62,713 nt of DNA from Porphyromonadaceae bacterium (GTDB taxonomy: Bacteria > Bacteroidota > Bacteroidia > Bacteroidales > Dysgonomonadaceae): assembly GCA_022840285.1 (NCBI GenBank), contig JALHIE010000004.1:1-62713 (forward strand), in the 5' to 3' direction. A model generated the notes under the pieces. The model was not told the DNA's origin, ran no database searches, and was given only the letters and a program-made list of their open reading frames with translations. A program made the translations under genes and the position numbers. Within the stretch, counting starts at the first letter, position 1. Every line of letters begins with the position of its first letter. This document shows positions 8,565 to 17,325 of the stretch, piece by piece.

Positions 8565-10537
8565 AATAAAGCGTTATTCCTTTTATTAATCATACTTTTA
8601 ATGAAAATTCGGGAATTTAAACTCAATGGGATTTCATCAAATTCCAACAAAGATATTATTTCTTCATAAGGCTTTCCGGAATCGACTAATTCTCTTAAAA
8701 TCTTCTTGTGTTGCTTTGGAATCCCTTTATTTCCAAATATTTCTTCTGTAAGTATACTTAAATTTTCGCCAAATGATTCCAATGGAATACGCCTTATAGA
8801 CAAAGATGTATCTTCTCTATCCAAAACATAAACATTTTTGGAGAAAAGTTCTCGAACGACTAGAGGTGAATGAGTCGCAATTATACAATATGACTGAAAT
8901 TCTTCAACTAATTCATATATAGTATTCATTAATTGAGTAATTGCATTTGGATGCAAATGGGTTTCCGGTTCATCGTATAGAAGAAGAGAATCATATCTAA
9001 TATTTGCCACAATTTCGGTTATGATGTATAGAATTATTGCTTGTCCAGAACTCAACTTATCTTTTACATCATTGAATCTTTTAACATCAACTTTATAGCG
9101 GTTGTGTCGAGAGGTTAATTCTTCATCTTCTCGCTCAACTAAAAATAAATTTATCAGCTCTTCATCGATGAATGTAAGTAAGATTTTACGCCACTTATTT
9201 ATTCTTTCTAAAGTTTCTATTTTTTTCCATGTATTGTGAAATCTTAGAGCTAATCCTTTTTCTGTGAATTGTTCGTTTTCGTCTTTTCTAACTCCACAAT
9301 AATAATAATTAAAACTGCTTGTCTTTTTGGGAATTTTGAATCTATCAAAAATACTATATGAAACAGCAATAATTTTACTAAAAAGAGGTGTTTTAGGAGT
9401 AAAAAAATCGACTTTTTTTTCAGAAATCATTAGTGGCAAGGATGTTATTAACTGCGTTTTTCCTGTCCCATTCTTCCCAATTAAAGCATATATCCTATTA
9501 GGAATAAAATCATTACTACTAAATTCAAAATTAATATCAACAGAATCTTTTGAAAAAGCAGGCTTAAACTGATATTTAAAACTATAAAGATTTGATAAGT
9601 CGTAATCATATATCCTATATCGAGCTTCTCTCAACAATCTTTCGGCTTCGTCAAATCGAATTAAAGATTCTTTAAAATTTCCATTCCGTTCAAATTTATC
9701 CTGTATGTCAGGATAAAATGCAGCATCTTTTAACGCATACAATACACTGTCAAATCTCTTTTTTAAAGTGTTTCTTAGTTCATTATAGTATTCTTCTTCT
9801 TGTCCCAAAGAACAAAAATCATCACTTAACAGTTTGAAGTTATCTGGCAAGTATTCATTCGTTTTTGATTCATTTTGATATATTATTTTCACCCCACCAA
9901 TACTAACCGGATTTTCATTTTCACTATCATAATAAAATAGATGATAGGTACTTTTTACACTAAAGTCATCCCAACTATCATAAACTAAAACAAAAGATGG
10001 AAATATTTGAGGTTTTGTATGTGAACGAACCCGGTCACTTCTCCCTGATGGATTTTTTTCAACATAAAAATTAATATCGTTTGGTTTTATGTCAGTAGGT
10101 ATATTTTCTTTAGGAATTACTCCTAATTTATACAATGGGTATCCATCGCTATCATAATCTTGAAGAATCAAGGTATAGCCCTCTTTCTCTAAATAAGGGT
10201 TTATCAATAAAACGTACTTGAAAATATCATCTTCTCCATCCCTGTATTTCGGCTGCAAAACAGTTTCAATAAACAAAGAAAATTTCTCATCATCATCTAA
10301 TAATTTTAAGCGTTCCTGAAAGACATAGTCATAACTATAATCGTCATTTCTAATAAGATGCTGAATAAAATCACCTAAAGCATTATTATATCTATTATCT
10401 TCTGATTTCATGGAACTTAAATCCCATATATCGCTCAGGAATGGAATTATACCATCATCCCCGTTATCACCAAAAGCATTGGCTTCTTTATTCAGAAGAT
10501 TGTATAATTCTAACTTTATTTTTTTTGATAGCTTCAT
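8561..10537 (-). CDS. ptuA: AAA ATPase, Septu PtuA-like
   Basis: The predicted protein of 658 residues has an ABC/SMC-type ATPase domain: Walker A LIGKNGTGKTQL near residue 355, a signature-like KLSSGQA, Walker B with LLYDEPETHLHP near residue 520, and the switch histidine in IATHSPLV near 555. This layout is typical of the OLD/RecF-like ATPases of defence systems. No TOPRIM domain follows; nuclease activity would come from the coupled HNH partner. I chose the ATG at 10537 because a -7 box at 10570-10577 would put the transcript start close to the alternative ATG at 10561. The long N-terminal region (about 1-330) is unassigned and could hold a sensor. Confidence 0.82.
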   Translation of the reverse strand: MKLSKKIKLELYNLLNKEANAFGDNGDDGIIPFLSDIWDLSSMKSEDNRYNNALGDFIQHLIRNDDYSYDYVFQERLKLLDDDEKFSLFIETVLQPKYRDGEDDIFKYVLLINPYLEKEGYTLILQDYDSDGYPLYKLGVIPKENIPTDIKPNDINFYVEKNPSGRSDRVRSHTKPQIFPSFVLVYDSWDDFSVKSTYHLFYYDSENENPVSIGGVKIIYQNESKTNEYLPDNFKLLSDDFCSLGQEEEYYNELRNTLKKRFDSVLYALKDAAFYPDIQDKFERNGNFKESLIRFDEAERLLREARYRIYDYDLSNLYSFKYQFKPAFSKDSVDINFEFSSNDFIPNRIYALIGKNGTGKTQLITSLPLMISEKKVDFFTPKTPLFSKIIAVSYSIFDRFKIPKKTSSFNYYYCGVRKDENEQFTEKGLALRFHNTWKKIETLERINKWRKILLTFIDEELINLFLVEREDEELTSRHNRYKVDVKRFNDVKDKLSSGQAIILYIITEIVANIRYDSLLLYDEPETHLHPNAITQLMNTIYELVEEFQSYCIIATHSPLVVRELFSKNVYVLDREDTSLSIRRIPLESFGENLSILTEEIFGNKGIPKQHKKILRELVDSGKPYEEIISLLEFDEIPLSLNSRIFIKSMINKRNNALL

Positions 10538-10569
10538 TGTAACTCTCTTAATGGAAGTCAATAATTTTG

Positions 10570-10577
10570 CAAAATTA
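10570..10577 (-). promoter_or_regulatory. -7 box upstream of the Septu-like operon
   Basis: On the minus strand TAATTTTG matches the Bacteroidetes TAnnTTTG box, 32 nt before the chosen ptuA start. It suggests that the cargo operon has its own promoter. Confidence 0.5.
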
Positions 10578-10664
10578 AGAAGTTCTTAGGAATAAGAAAC
10601 AAAAACAGCAACTATATTATTTTTAGAAATATAGCTGCTGTTCTCCACGCAATATCATGGGGTT

Positions 10665-12674
10665 TTATTCTTCCCCCTTTACCAAGTGCTGTAATTCCGG
10701 GTCATTCTTGATGCGCTCCATTTCATCAATGACAATCTGCTTCACATCCTGCTTTATCCGGTCATAATTGAGCTGAATTTGTTCTTTCATCAAATCGTTG
10801 CCATCTGCATCCCGGAAGTCGATAATCTCCGGTATCTTTTCATAGCGGGCAGTTTCACGTTTTACCTTCTCGTTATCCACTACGATTTCAGCATGGAAAA
10901 TCTTTTGGTCTATCCGTTCATCGAAATTATCACTGACCGCACCAACGAACATCCCCTGCGTAAGATTGGATATTTTACTGGCAGGTATCAGGCTATCCAT
11001 CTGTGTACTGATTGAGGTTGATTTATCCTGACGGTTGATTGTCATAGACTGGCGTTTCTGTAATACCTTCCCGAAACGGTCTGATAATGTTTTTGCTGTT
11101 TCTCCCACGACCTGCCCAGAAAAGATGTTTCCGACTGTATTTTGGATTACCTTACTTTCCTTATCGCCATAATCCCTTGTTAGCTGGCTGTAATCCTGAA
11201 AGCCCAAACAGACCGCTACTTTATTGGAACGGGCAGTAGCTATCAGATTATCCAATCCCCTGAAATAAATAGTCGGTAATTCGTCAATAATAACCGAACT
11301 TTTAAGCTGTCCCTTCTTGTTTATCAATTTCACTATACGGCTGTTGTACAATCCCAAAGCGGCGGAATAAATATTCTGCCTATCAGGATTATTACCGATA
11401 CAAAGTATCTTCGGTTCGTCCGGGTTGTTTATATCCAGCGTAAAATCATCACCCGTCATTACCCAGTAAAGAGCCGGGCTTATCATCCTTGATAGTGGTA
11501 TTTTAGCCGATGCGATTTGCCCCTGTAACTGGTCTTGGGCTTGCGATTCCCACGCATCCATAAAGGGAGAAAGATAGTTTTCCAATTCCGGGTAGGAAGT
11601 CAGGATAACGAATGTATCTGCATACTTCCGGTTCAGGAACTCAATGGCGTGCGGGAACGTGCAATACTTTCCGTCCCTATATATCTTGAGAAACCAAATA
11701 ATCGCAGCCAGTAAGATAATCGGGGATTCCACAAAGAAGTCGCCCTGCTTCTGAATCCAGCTTCGGTTCAGGTTCAACATAATGGTGTATGCCGATTCGT
11801 AGGCATCCGATATATCTGTCATAAAAGCCGGATTGATAGGGTTACATCGGTGGCTTCGGCGTGGGTCGTCAAAATTGATAACATAGAAAGTGGGCTTCAC
11901 CTTATAAGTATCCGAATGGTTCATCAGGTGATTATATGCGATTTCCGATAAGTCAGGGAACTTATAATCATAACAATAGAGTGCAAAACCCTTCTCTATC
12001 TGTTGTTTAATGTAATTATTTACCACTGCGTAGGATTTACCGCTACCGGGAGTTCCCAGCACAATAGTAGCCCGGAACGGGTTTACCACGTTTATCCATC
12101 CCTTGTGCTGTTTCTTCTTATACCAAAAACGTGATGGAAGATTCACTGAATATTCATTCTCCATCAGGCGGGTTTCCTGCATGAAGCTTTCGTTCTCCAA
12201 ATTGAAAACATCGTCCATCATATTGTTTTTGAGTAGCCGGGACATCCATACCCCAGCAACCAATAAACATAAATATCCGCCAGCCATTGACAGAATATAA
12301 AATGTAGCGTTTGCCGAAAGTGGTAATGGCAAATACAGCATCCACCAGTTTAGAAAAAACAGGATAAAGCCAATAACAAGGAAAACATAAATCTTTGTCC
12401 ATGTTACTTTTTCTTCCTTCACTCCTTTTGTTCCCAAACAACTCAAAGCAAGGAATACCACTGCAAATACCTTCGTTATCAGGATATGGCTGAAGAGCCC
12501 TGCAGTTCGCTGGAAGTTTAATAGTATCTTATCGAGTACGCCGATATTGATACCCCAGTTTACTATCGACTGGTAACAAAACCAGTAAATATTGATTACC
12601 ACAAATAAAATACTGATTGCTCGCATAAAGTCCATGACTTTGGCAAGTCCTCTTAAATCATCTTCATTCTGCAT
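10665..12674 (-). CDS. mobC: Type IV coupling protein MobC (TraG/VirD4 family, YWFCY domain)
   Basis: The 669-residue protein is the coupling ATPase that brings the relaxase-DNA complex to the mating channel. The N-terminus has the NIYWFCYQSIVNWG segment that names the YWFCY domain and about four membrane helices within the first 150 residues. The ATPase domain has Walker A LGTPGSGKSYAV (about 205) and Walker B SSVIIDELPTIYF (about 465). It lies downstream of mobB with a 24-nt gap, in the usual mobA-mobB-mobC order. Length and domain order are normal. In CTnDOT nomenclature it is MobC; some databases call it TraG-like, distinct from the VirB4-like TraG further on. Confidence 0.93.
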   Translation of the reverse strand: MQNEDDLRGLAKVMDFMRAISILFVVINIYWFCYQSIVNWGINIGVLDKILLNFQRTAGLFSHILITKVFAVVFLALSCLGTKGVKEEKVTWTKIYVFLVIGFILFFLNWWMLYLPLPLSANATFYILSMAGGYLCLLVAGVWMSRLLKNNMMDDVFNLENESFMQETRLMENEYSVNLPSRFWYKKKQHKGWINVVNPFRATIVLGTPGSGKSYAVVNNYIKQQIEKGFALYCYDYKFPDLSEIAYNHLMNHSDTYKVKPTFYVINFDDPRRSHRCNPINPAFMTDISDAYESAYTIMLNLNRSWIQKQGDFFVESPIILLAAIIWFLKIYRDGKYCTFPHAIEFLNRKYADTFVILTSYPELENYLSPFMDAWESQAQDQLQGQIASAKIPLSRMISPALYWVMTGDDFTLDINNPDEPKILCIGNNPDRQNIYSAALGLYNSRIVKLINKKGQLKSSVIIDELPTIYFRGLDNLIATARSNKVAVCLGFQDYSQLTRDYGDKESKVIQNTVGNIFSGQVVGETAKTLSDRFGKVLQKRQSMTINRQDKSTSISTQMDSLIPASKISNLTQGMFVGAVSDNFDERIDQKIFHAEIVVDNEKVKRETARYEKIPEIIDFRDADGNDLMKEQIQLNYDRIKQDVKQIVIDEMERIKNDPELQHLVKGEE

Positions 12675-12698
12675 AATTGATTATTTTTTAGACTGTTA

Positions 12699-13961
12699 TT
12701 ACATCTGTCGTCCGTAACGGCGTTTTTTCTTTTTCTTAGGAGTTGGTGGGGCTTTATCATTCCCAGCCGATGAATCGCTGCCACCGGGCAGGATACTGAA
12801 AAGGCTTCCGATTGTAGATTCTCCACTTTCGGATTGCCGTTCTGACGGCACGAACGGTTCTGCTGAAGGTGTGAACGGTTCTTTTGGAACATCCTGTTTT
12901 GTGTGTCCCTCGTTTACAAGGGATTCTCTAAACAGGTCATTAAATACATTGGCTGAAAATTCTTTTCCTAAACGAGAGCCATTCAGGACGGCTTTGTTTT
13001 CGTGGTCGATAAAGGTCGCACCATAGATACGGCCTTCCGGGTTTTGCCGGAATAAGACTTCAACACCTTTTTCTTTTAGTTTTTTTTCAAATTGTTTCTT
13101 TGAGCCGGAAGCTTTCAATGCTTCGCTTACCCGACCTTTGATATTGGCTTTCAGTTTACCGTCTTTCCATTTGGTCGCTGCTTGTCCTATCCTGCGCTCC
13201 AATGCTTCATAACCGACCGACTTACCCAGCCGGGAAGACTTGATAGGATTACCCAGCTTTTCGCCTTTATCATCGGTTGCGGAATAAACTATACCGTTAT
13301 ACGCCTTGCCCCGGATTTCTCCTTTGACTTCTTCCGCACGTACATTGTATAATGATAACAGGGTATTCAGTTCCCCGATACTTTGGAACTGGTAAGTATT
13401 TACCACACCTTTAACCGTATTGGAAAGCTGGTATTTTACATTACCCGCAGCATAATCGACCTTTCGGAACTGGTAGTGTTCCTGCTGTTGTTTCTTTTCG
13501 GCAGGATGCAGACCATATTTTGCTTCCAGTTCCCGTGTAATGTCCTTGCTTCGGCGATGTTCAAACTTATCATTGAGTTTTTTGCCGTTCTCGTCCACCC
13601 GCAGGGATACAATATGCAGGTGGTGGCGGTCGATGTCTTCATGCTTGTAAACTATGTAGGGCTGATTGCCATAGCCCAGTTTATCCATATACTCCTGTGC
13701 AATCTCCGATAGCTGTTCATCCGAAAGTTTATCGTCCGGGTGTGGATTCAGGGATATATGGATTATGGGTTTTTCAGTTTTAATGTCTTGGGGCAGGTGC
13801 ATTTCAAAACTTTCCATGCAACGCTGGATGTTGAAATTACCGTCTTCACTTTCAAATATCAGGTTACTGAAAAGTACCTTTCCCTGTTCTTCATCGACCT
13901 TATTCTGATTGTATGCCAGCGCACCGAAAAGCGAACTACCCACATTTATTTTTGCAACCAT
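12699..13961 (-). CDS. mobB: Relaxase MobB
   Basis: The 420-residue protein is the DNA relaxase that nicks oriT and stays bound to the strand. It begins VAKINVGSSLFGALAYNQNK, typical of Bacteroidales MobB, and carries the metal-binding histidine cluster in DIDRHHLHIVS (about residues 109-119), with KHED just before it. The likely catalytic tyrosine cannot be fixed by eye. The C-terminal third is charged, proline- and serine-rich, ending in a lysine run. Its start overlaps the end of mobA by 16 nt, and mobC follows, so the three are one operon. Confidence 0.93.
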   Translation of the reverse strand: MVAKINVGSSLFGALAYNQNKVDEEQGKVLFSNLIFESEDGNFNIQRCMESFEMHLPQDIKTEKPIIHISLNPHPDDKLSDEQLSEIAQEYMDKLGYGNQPYIVYKHEDIDRHHLHIVSLRVDENGKKLNDKFEHRRSKDITRELEAKYGLHPAEKKQQQEHYQFRKVDYAAGNVKYQLSNTVKGVVNTYQFQSIGELNTLLSLYNVRAEEVKGEIRGKAYNGIVYSATDDKGEKLGNPIKSSRLGKSVGYEALERRIGQAATKWKDGKLKANIKGRVSEALKASGSKKQFEKKLKEKGVEVLFRQNPEGRIYGATFIDHENKAVLNGSRLGKEFSANVFNDLFRESLVNEGHTKQDVPKEPFTPSAEPFVPSERQSESGESTIGSLFSILPGGSDSSAGNDKAPPTPKKKKKRRYGRQM

Positions 13962-14383
13962 CGCTGTTCAAATTCCTGTGTGAGTTCGATAATTTTCCGG
14001 CTTAATACCACCAGTTCTTCGGTCGCTTTTTCCAATTTATAGAGAAAAGAAAGGGCTTTCTTTTCGGTAAAATTGGAGTTCAGAGCCTTCACAATCTGAT
14101 TATAGTTTACGCCGATTGCCCGGAATTGAGCGTAAAAAGTTGTCAGGCGTGTGTAATAATCGACTGCTGCCTTATCAATTTTTATCACTTTGAAAGAACC
14201 GCCAAAGATTCTTTCTGTGATAAAATGCGCTTTCGTCCGCATACCGGACTGTTCAAAGAGAGCCAAAAAACGGGCATGGTCAGTCGCATTGAAACTGACC
14301 GAATACCGGAAAACTGCCGGGTCTGCCTTTGGCTTTCGTCCTTTGCCACCGGATTGTGGCACATTAGATTTCTCTTTTCCCAT
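13946..14383 (-). CDS. mobA: Mobilisation protein MobA (relaxosome accessory)
   Basis: With the start at 14383 the protein has 145 residues. It is basic, begins MGKEKSNVPQSGGKGRKPK, and continues with a ribbon-helix-helix-like segment (YSVSFNATDHARF) and helices typical of MobA of Bacteroidales elements, which helps the relaxase recognise oriT. An in-frame ATG at 14422 would add 13 residues; I prefer the internal ATG because related proteins start there, as I recall. The upstream inverted repeats at 14496-14535 are the probable oriT on which it acts. Confidence 0.85.
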   Translation of the reverse strand: MGKEKSNVPQSGGKGRKPKADPAVFRYSVSFNATDHARFLALFEQSGMRTKAHFITERIFGGSFKVIKIDKAAVDYYTRLTTFYAQFRAIGVNYNQIVKALNSNFTEKKALSFLYKLEKATEELVVLSRKIIELTQEFEQRWLQK

Positions 14384-14429
14384 ACCATTATTTTTTAAAG
14401 GGTTTACGACTTCGGAGTACAACCCATCC

Positions 14430-14540
14430 CGGCTTGTCTGGGCAAGGGGTTCTAAGCTGCTGAAAGAATTTCAAGCTGCTGAGGACACACCTTGCTATTT
14501 GCACGGCGCAAATAAAATCCGTCATGGGACGGATTAGCAA
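14430..14540. other. Probable origin of transfer (oriT)
   Basis: Immediately upstream of mobA are two adjacent perfect inverted repeats: TATTTGC/GCAAATA (14496-14502 and 14508-14514) and AATCCGTC/GACGGATT (14516-14523 and 14528-14535). Before them is a direct repeat AAGCTGCTGA at 14454 and 14473. Paired hairpins beside a relaxosome operon are typical of oriT, and CTnDOT also has its oriT at the mob operon. The nick site cannot be identified. Confidence 0.5.
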
Positions 14541-14667
14541 TTAGCCATAAGGTGAATGAACTCCGGGAAGCTACTGAACATATACCTTTTTATTGGTTCA
14601 GATAGGATTCCAGTGCAAAGTAACAGGGATTAATTGTGCTGTGCCATAGTGCATTATAGGACAAGCG

Positions 14668-14694
14668 AAGCCATCTAAAGCCATACGAAGCCAT
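14668..14694 (+). repeat. Three AAGCCAT iterons with 10-bp period
   Basis: AAGCCAT occurs at 14668, 14678 and 14688, exactly one helical turn apart. The same heptamer starts the hairpin at 15005. Phased iterons suggest a protein-binding site, perhaps for the relaxosome or a tra regulator; this is inference. Confidence 0.6.
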
Positions 14695-14699
14695 TTTCA

Positions 14700-15004
14700 A
14701 AAACGGACGGTTTTTCTCCATTTATTTGTTCTCAAAATCAGGATTGAAACAGATAAGTAAAGCGGTAAATACCGATAGAAATATTGGAATAAACCGGGCA
14801 ATATGGAAAGACTGGTTTACTGATTTCAGGAAATCAAGAAATACTGGAATCAATATTTCAAGCAATCAATAAAACAATATGTCTGCAAGTCAATAAAGAC
14901 AGATTGAATTAGAGATAACAATATGGAAATCAATACTGCATGGAATAAAGCAGTCAATCAATAATGAATAAAGAAATGCTTATAAAAATATACAAGAAAA
15001 GAAG
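14700..15004. other. AT-rich noncoding stretch between mobA and traA
   Basis: No convincing gene is seen. The sequence is rich in CAATA/AATCA words, with several copies of CAATAT, and may be intrinsically bent or easily melted, which would fit a transfer or regulatory region. A 60-codon frame beginning at 14964 runs through the tRNA-like fragment and is not considered a gene. Confidence 0.5.
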
Positions 15005-15024
15005 AAGCCATCCGAAGATGGCTT
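15005..15024. terminator. Perfect hairpin AAGCCATC/GATGGCTT
   Basis: AAGCCATC (15005-15012), a CGAA loop and GATGGCTT (15017-15024) form a perfect 8-bp stem with a stable tetraloop, followed by a short TTATTA. It could be a weak terminator, or part of the transfer region since it repeats the AAGCCAT iteron. Confidence 0.4.
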
Positions 15025-15029
15025 TATTA

Positions 15030-15056
15030 GAGGCAGGGCGGGATTTGAACCCATGG
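15030..15056 (-). other. tRNA 3'-end-like fragment (T-arm and acceptor strand)
   Basis: On the minus strand the bases read GGGTTCAAATCCCGCCCTGC, which looks like a T-loop and the 3' side of an acceptor stem. No D-arm, anticodon arm or matching 5' acceptor strand is seen. It may be a relic of a tRNA attachment site or a chance match. Confidence 0.3.
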
Positions 15057-15331
15057 AGCCTTCATCGTAATATATTGGTTACACTTACTGTTATCATGCG
15101 AACTTTCTGTTTCGGCCTGCCGCAACAGCCCCTACCGCCTTCATAATCGTTTTTTTCATACTTGACACCTCCTTTCCCAACATATTAAAGAGTGAAACCC
15201 CTCCCAGAACCAGCTGGAAGTACGTTGGCATTGGAAACCCAAGCGCGCATGACACTAAGCTTGTGATTACGACTAAGCGTCTTAATTGCTACAAAATTAA
15301 CTAAATATTTCAAACTATTAAAATTAAAGAA
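15057..15331 (+). promoter_or_regulatory. Upstream region of the tra operon
   Basis: The 275 bases before traA hold no gene. They include the palindrome CCAGCTGG near 15210 and two near-repeats containing ACTAAGC (near 15254 and 15273), then an AT-rich leader up to the traA ATG. The tra operon promoter probably lies here; no clear TAnnTTTG box stands out. Confidence 0.4.
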
Positions 15332-16096
15332 ATGAAGAAAGAAACATTATTCGTAGCCTTCTCCACCCAAAAAGGCGGGGTCGGCAAAACCACTTTCACG
15401 GTATTGGTAGCAAGCTATCTATATTACCTGAAAGGCTACAATGTAGCGGTTGTTGATTGCGACTACCCGCAGCACAGTATCAGTGCCATGCGTAAACGGG
15501 ACGGTGAGCAGGTAAACAACGATGCCAATTACAAGGTGCTTGCCTTTAACCAGTTCAAAGCATTGGGAAAGAAAGCCTATCCGGTCTTGTGCAGCACTCC
15601 CGAAGCTGCCATCAGTACAGCCGAAGAGTTCCTGAAAACAGAACCGATGGAAATGGATGTGGTCTTTTTCGACCTGCCGGGAACGGTGAACAGCGAAGGT
15701 ATTATCAGTTCGCTGGCTTCTATGGACTACATTTTTACGCCGATTACCGCCGACCGGGTGGTACTGGAAAGCAGCCTTTCATTCGCTATGACGGTAAACA
15801 ACCTGCTGGTACAGAATGAAGCTTACCGGATACAAGGCTTGCACCTGTTTTGGAATCAGGTCGATGGCAGGGAGAAAACCGACTTGTATGGAATTTATGA
15901 AAATACTATCGGTGAACTGAAATTACCCCTTATGAAAACCTTTATCCCGGATACCAAACGCTACAAAAAGGAACTGTCCGGTGATAAGACTTCTGTCTTC
16001 CGTTCCACACTGTTCCCTGCGGATAAGCGAATGATAAAAGGCAGCAACCTTGAAGAGTTGGTGGCTGAAATAGGATACATTATAAAACTATACTAA
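15332..16096 (+). CDS. traA: TraA, ParA/MinD-type ATPase
   Basis: The 254-residue protein is a Walker-type P-loop ATPase of the ParA family. It has the deviant Walker A FSTQKGGVGKTTF (about residues 10-22), a DCDYPQHS motif (about 46-53) and a VVFFDLPGTVNS Walker B segment (about 108-119). In CTnDOT-type elements this is the first gene of the transfer operon; its exact role in transfer or partition is not settled. The next gene starts 1 nt after its stop, so the operon is tightly packed. Length is usual for the family. Confidence 0.93.
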   Translation: MKKETLFVAFSTQKGGVGKTTFTVLVASYLYYLKGYNVAVVDCDYPQHSISAMRKRDGEQVNNDANYKVLAFNQFKALGKKAYPVLCSTPEAAISTAEEFLKTEPMEMDVVFFDLPGTVNSEGIISSLASMDYIFTPITADRVVLESSLSFAMTVNNLLVQNEAYRIQGLHLFWNQVDGREKTDLYGIYENTIGELKLPLMKTFIPDTKRYKKELSGDKTSVFRSTLFPADKRMIKGSNLEELVAEIGYIIKLY

Positions 16097-16097
16097 T

Positions 16098-16550
16098 ATG
16101 GCAAAGCAAGAAAAAGTACAGGTGGATGAAGATTTTATGAAGGAAATCATTTCACAGGGTTTACCCATGAAACAGGAAATCCCACCTAAAACAGTAAGTA
16201 AAGATCCGGATACACCGGAAGTCCCCGCAGAACAGGAAGTAATACAGGAAACTGTGAAAGAACCTGTCCGGCAACCCGAATCAAAACCCATCAGGGAAAC
16301 TACCCGCCGGAAGAAAAGTACCCCTGCTGATTACCGGGAAACCTATTTTCAGAAAATGGAACTTCCCGACCGCCAGCCGATATATGTAAGCCGTTCCACC
16401 CATGAAAAATTAATGAAAATAGTAATGGTTATAGGTGAACGCAAAGCGACTGTAAGCAGCTATGTGGAAACAATTATCCTGAATCACTTCGACCAGTATC
16501 AGGACGAAATCAACGAACTGTATAAGAAAACTTTTGAAAGCCCGATATGA
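16098..16550 (+). CDS. DUF3408 family conjugation protein (TraB/TraC-type)
   Basis: The 150-residue protein has an acidic, proline-rich N-terminal half (about 1-75) and a C-terminal domain (about 80-150) with the sequence LPDRQPIYVSRSTHEKLMKI followed by a helix containing SSYVETIILNHF, typical of DUF3408 proteins and reminiscent of ribbon-helix-helix folds. These follow traA in Bacteroidales tra operons. It probably binds DNA or a partner protein; function is unproven. Its stop overlaps the next start by 4 nt (ATGA). Confidence 0.85.
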   Translation: MAKQEKVQVDEDFMKEIISQGLPMKQEIPPKTVSKDPDTPEVPAEQEVIQETVKEPVRQPESKPIRETTRRKKSTPADYRETYFQKMELPDRQPIYVSRSTHEKLMKIVMVIGERKATVSSYVETIILNHFDQYQDEINELYKKTFESPI

Positions 16551-17164
16551 TACTAAAATTAATGATATCAGGGGTTGTCCTTTATTACCTCGTCCTGTTT
16601 TGGCGGTTCAGGAAGGGAAAGGAAAATACACCTTCCGAAAAGCCTAAGATTCACAAAAACGAAAAGGCTGTCGTTGGAAAAACAACCTTCCGGTTAAGAC
16701 AAGTAACGCCATCCGAAGACACTGAAAGCCAGTTTTCTAAAGAGGTTGATAATGCTTCTATATTTGCCCCGGCTGATACGGAAGATACCCCGCAGCCGAT
16801 GGATGTTGAATTTGAAATGAAGTATGAAGATGAAGTACCGGAAGATGAACTGGAAGCGGAAGAAATCGCACTTATCACAAGCGGTGAAGGTCAGTCGGCA
16901 CGGGGTATCTCCTTTGAAGAAATGGCACAGGCGGTACAGGTCGTCAGGCAGCAGGAAGCCCCGGAAGAAGAGGAACGGAAAGCATTGCAAACACTGTCGG
17001 TTATGCAACAAACCAGCCTGTACGATACAATGATGGAACAGATAAACGGGGGTATGGTACGGGTGGCGGAAATGCTGGGTAAATACGATGCAGTATTTAT
17101 CGCTCCGCCAAACGAAACCAGCCCCGAAGATTTACAGGCGTTCGACATGAACGACTATATGTAG
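16547..17164 (+). CDS. traD: Conjugal transfer protein TraD
   Basis: The 205-residue protein has one N-terminal membrane helix (residues 3-18, MILKLMISGVVLYYLVLFW) and then a long soluble acidic domain, rich in glutamate around residues 85-145. It matches the small TraD proteins of CTnDOT-like operons, which are unrelated to the TraD coupling ATPase of F. Position between the DUF3408 gene and traE is as usual. Molecular role is unknown. A 160-nt gap with a structured leader follows. Confidence 0.82.
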   Translation: MILKLMISGVVLYYLVLFWRFRKGKENTPSEKPKIHKNEKAVVGKTTFRLRQVTPSEDTESQFSKEVDNASIFAPADTEDTPQPMDVEFEMKYEDEVPEDELEAEEIALITSGEGQSARGISFEEMAQAVQVVRQQEAPEEEERKALQTLSVMQQTSLYDTMMEQINGGMVRVAEMLGKYDAVFIAPPNETSPEDLQAFDMNDYM

Positions 17165-17230
17165 AACCTTTAAAACGAATCAGGTATGAAAGAAAAAGAT
17201 TACGGTTAGCCGGGCTTAACCACTCCAAAA

Positions 17231-17325
17231 GGTCGGAAGACCAACCACAAAAATTCTCAATTATTAATCCCGCCGGAATAGCGGACTATCCACCCGCTTT
17301 CCGGCATCATAAAATCAAATTTATA
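17231..17325 (+). promoter_or_regulatory. Leader element A in front of traE
   Basis: GGTC/GACC forms a small hairpin (17231-17242), followed by ACCACAAAAAT (17244-17254), TCTCAATTATTAAT, and a long imperfect hairpin: GCCGGAA (17272-17278) with TTCCGGC (17299-17305) and AGCGG (17280-17284) with CCGCT (17294-17298). The traE ATG follows 20 nt later. The order of parts is the same as in the leader before traN. It may control translation or mRNA processing inside the tra operon. Confidence 0.6.

Noticed and set aside
7710..10577. Retron type I-A (reverse transcriptase with PtuAB effector)
   Set aside because: No reverse transcriptase or msr/msd-like repeat is seen near the ATPase/HNH pair.
14964..15146. 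60-codon frame between mobA and traA
   Set aside because: It runs through the hairpin and the tRNA-like fragment and shows no protein features.
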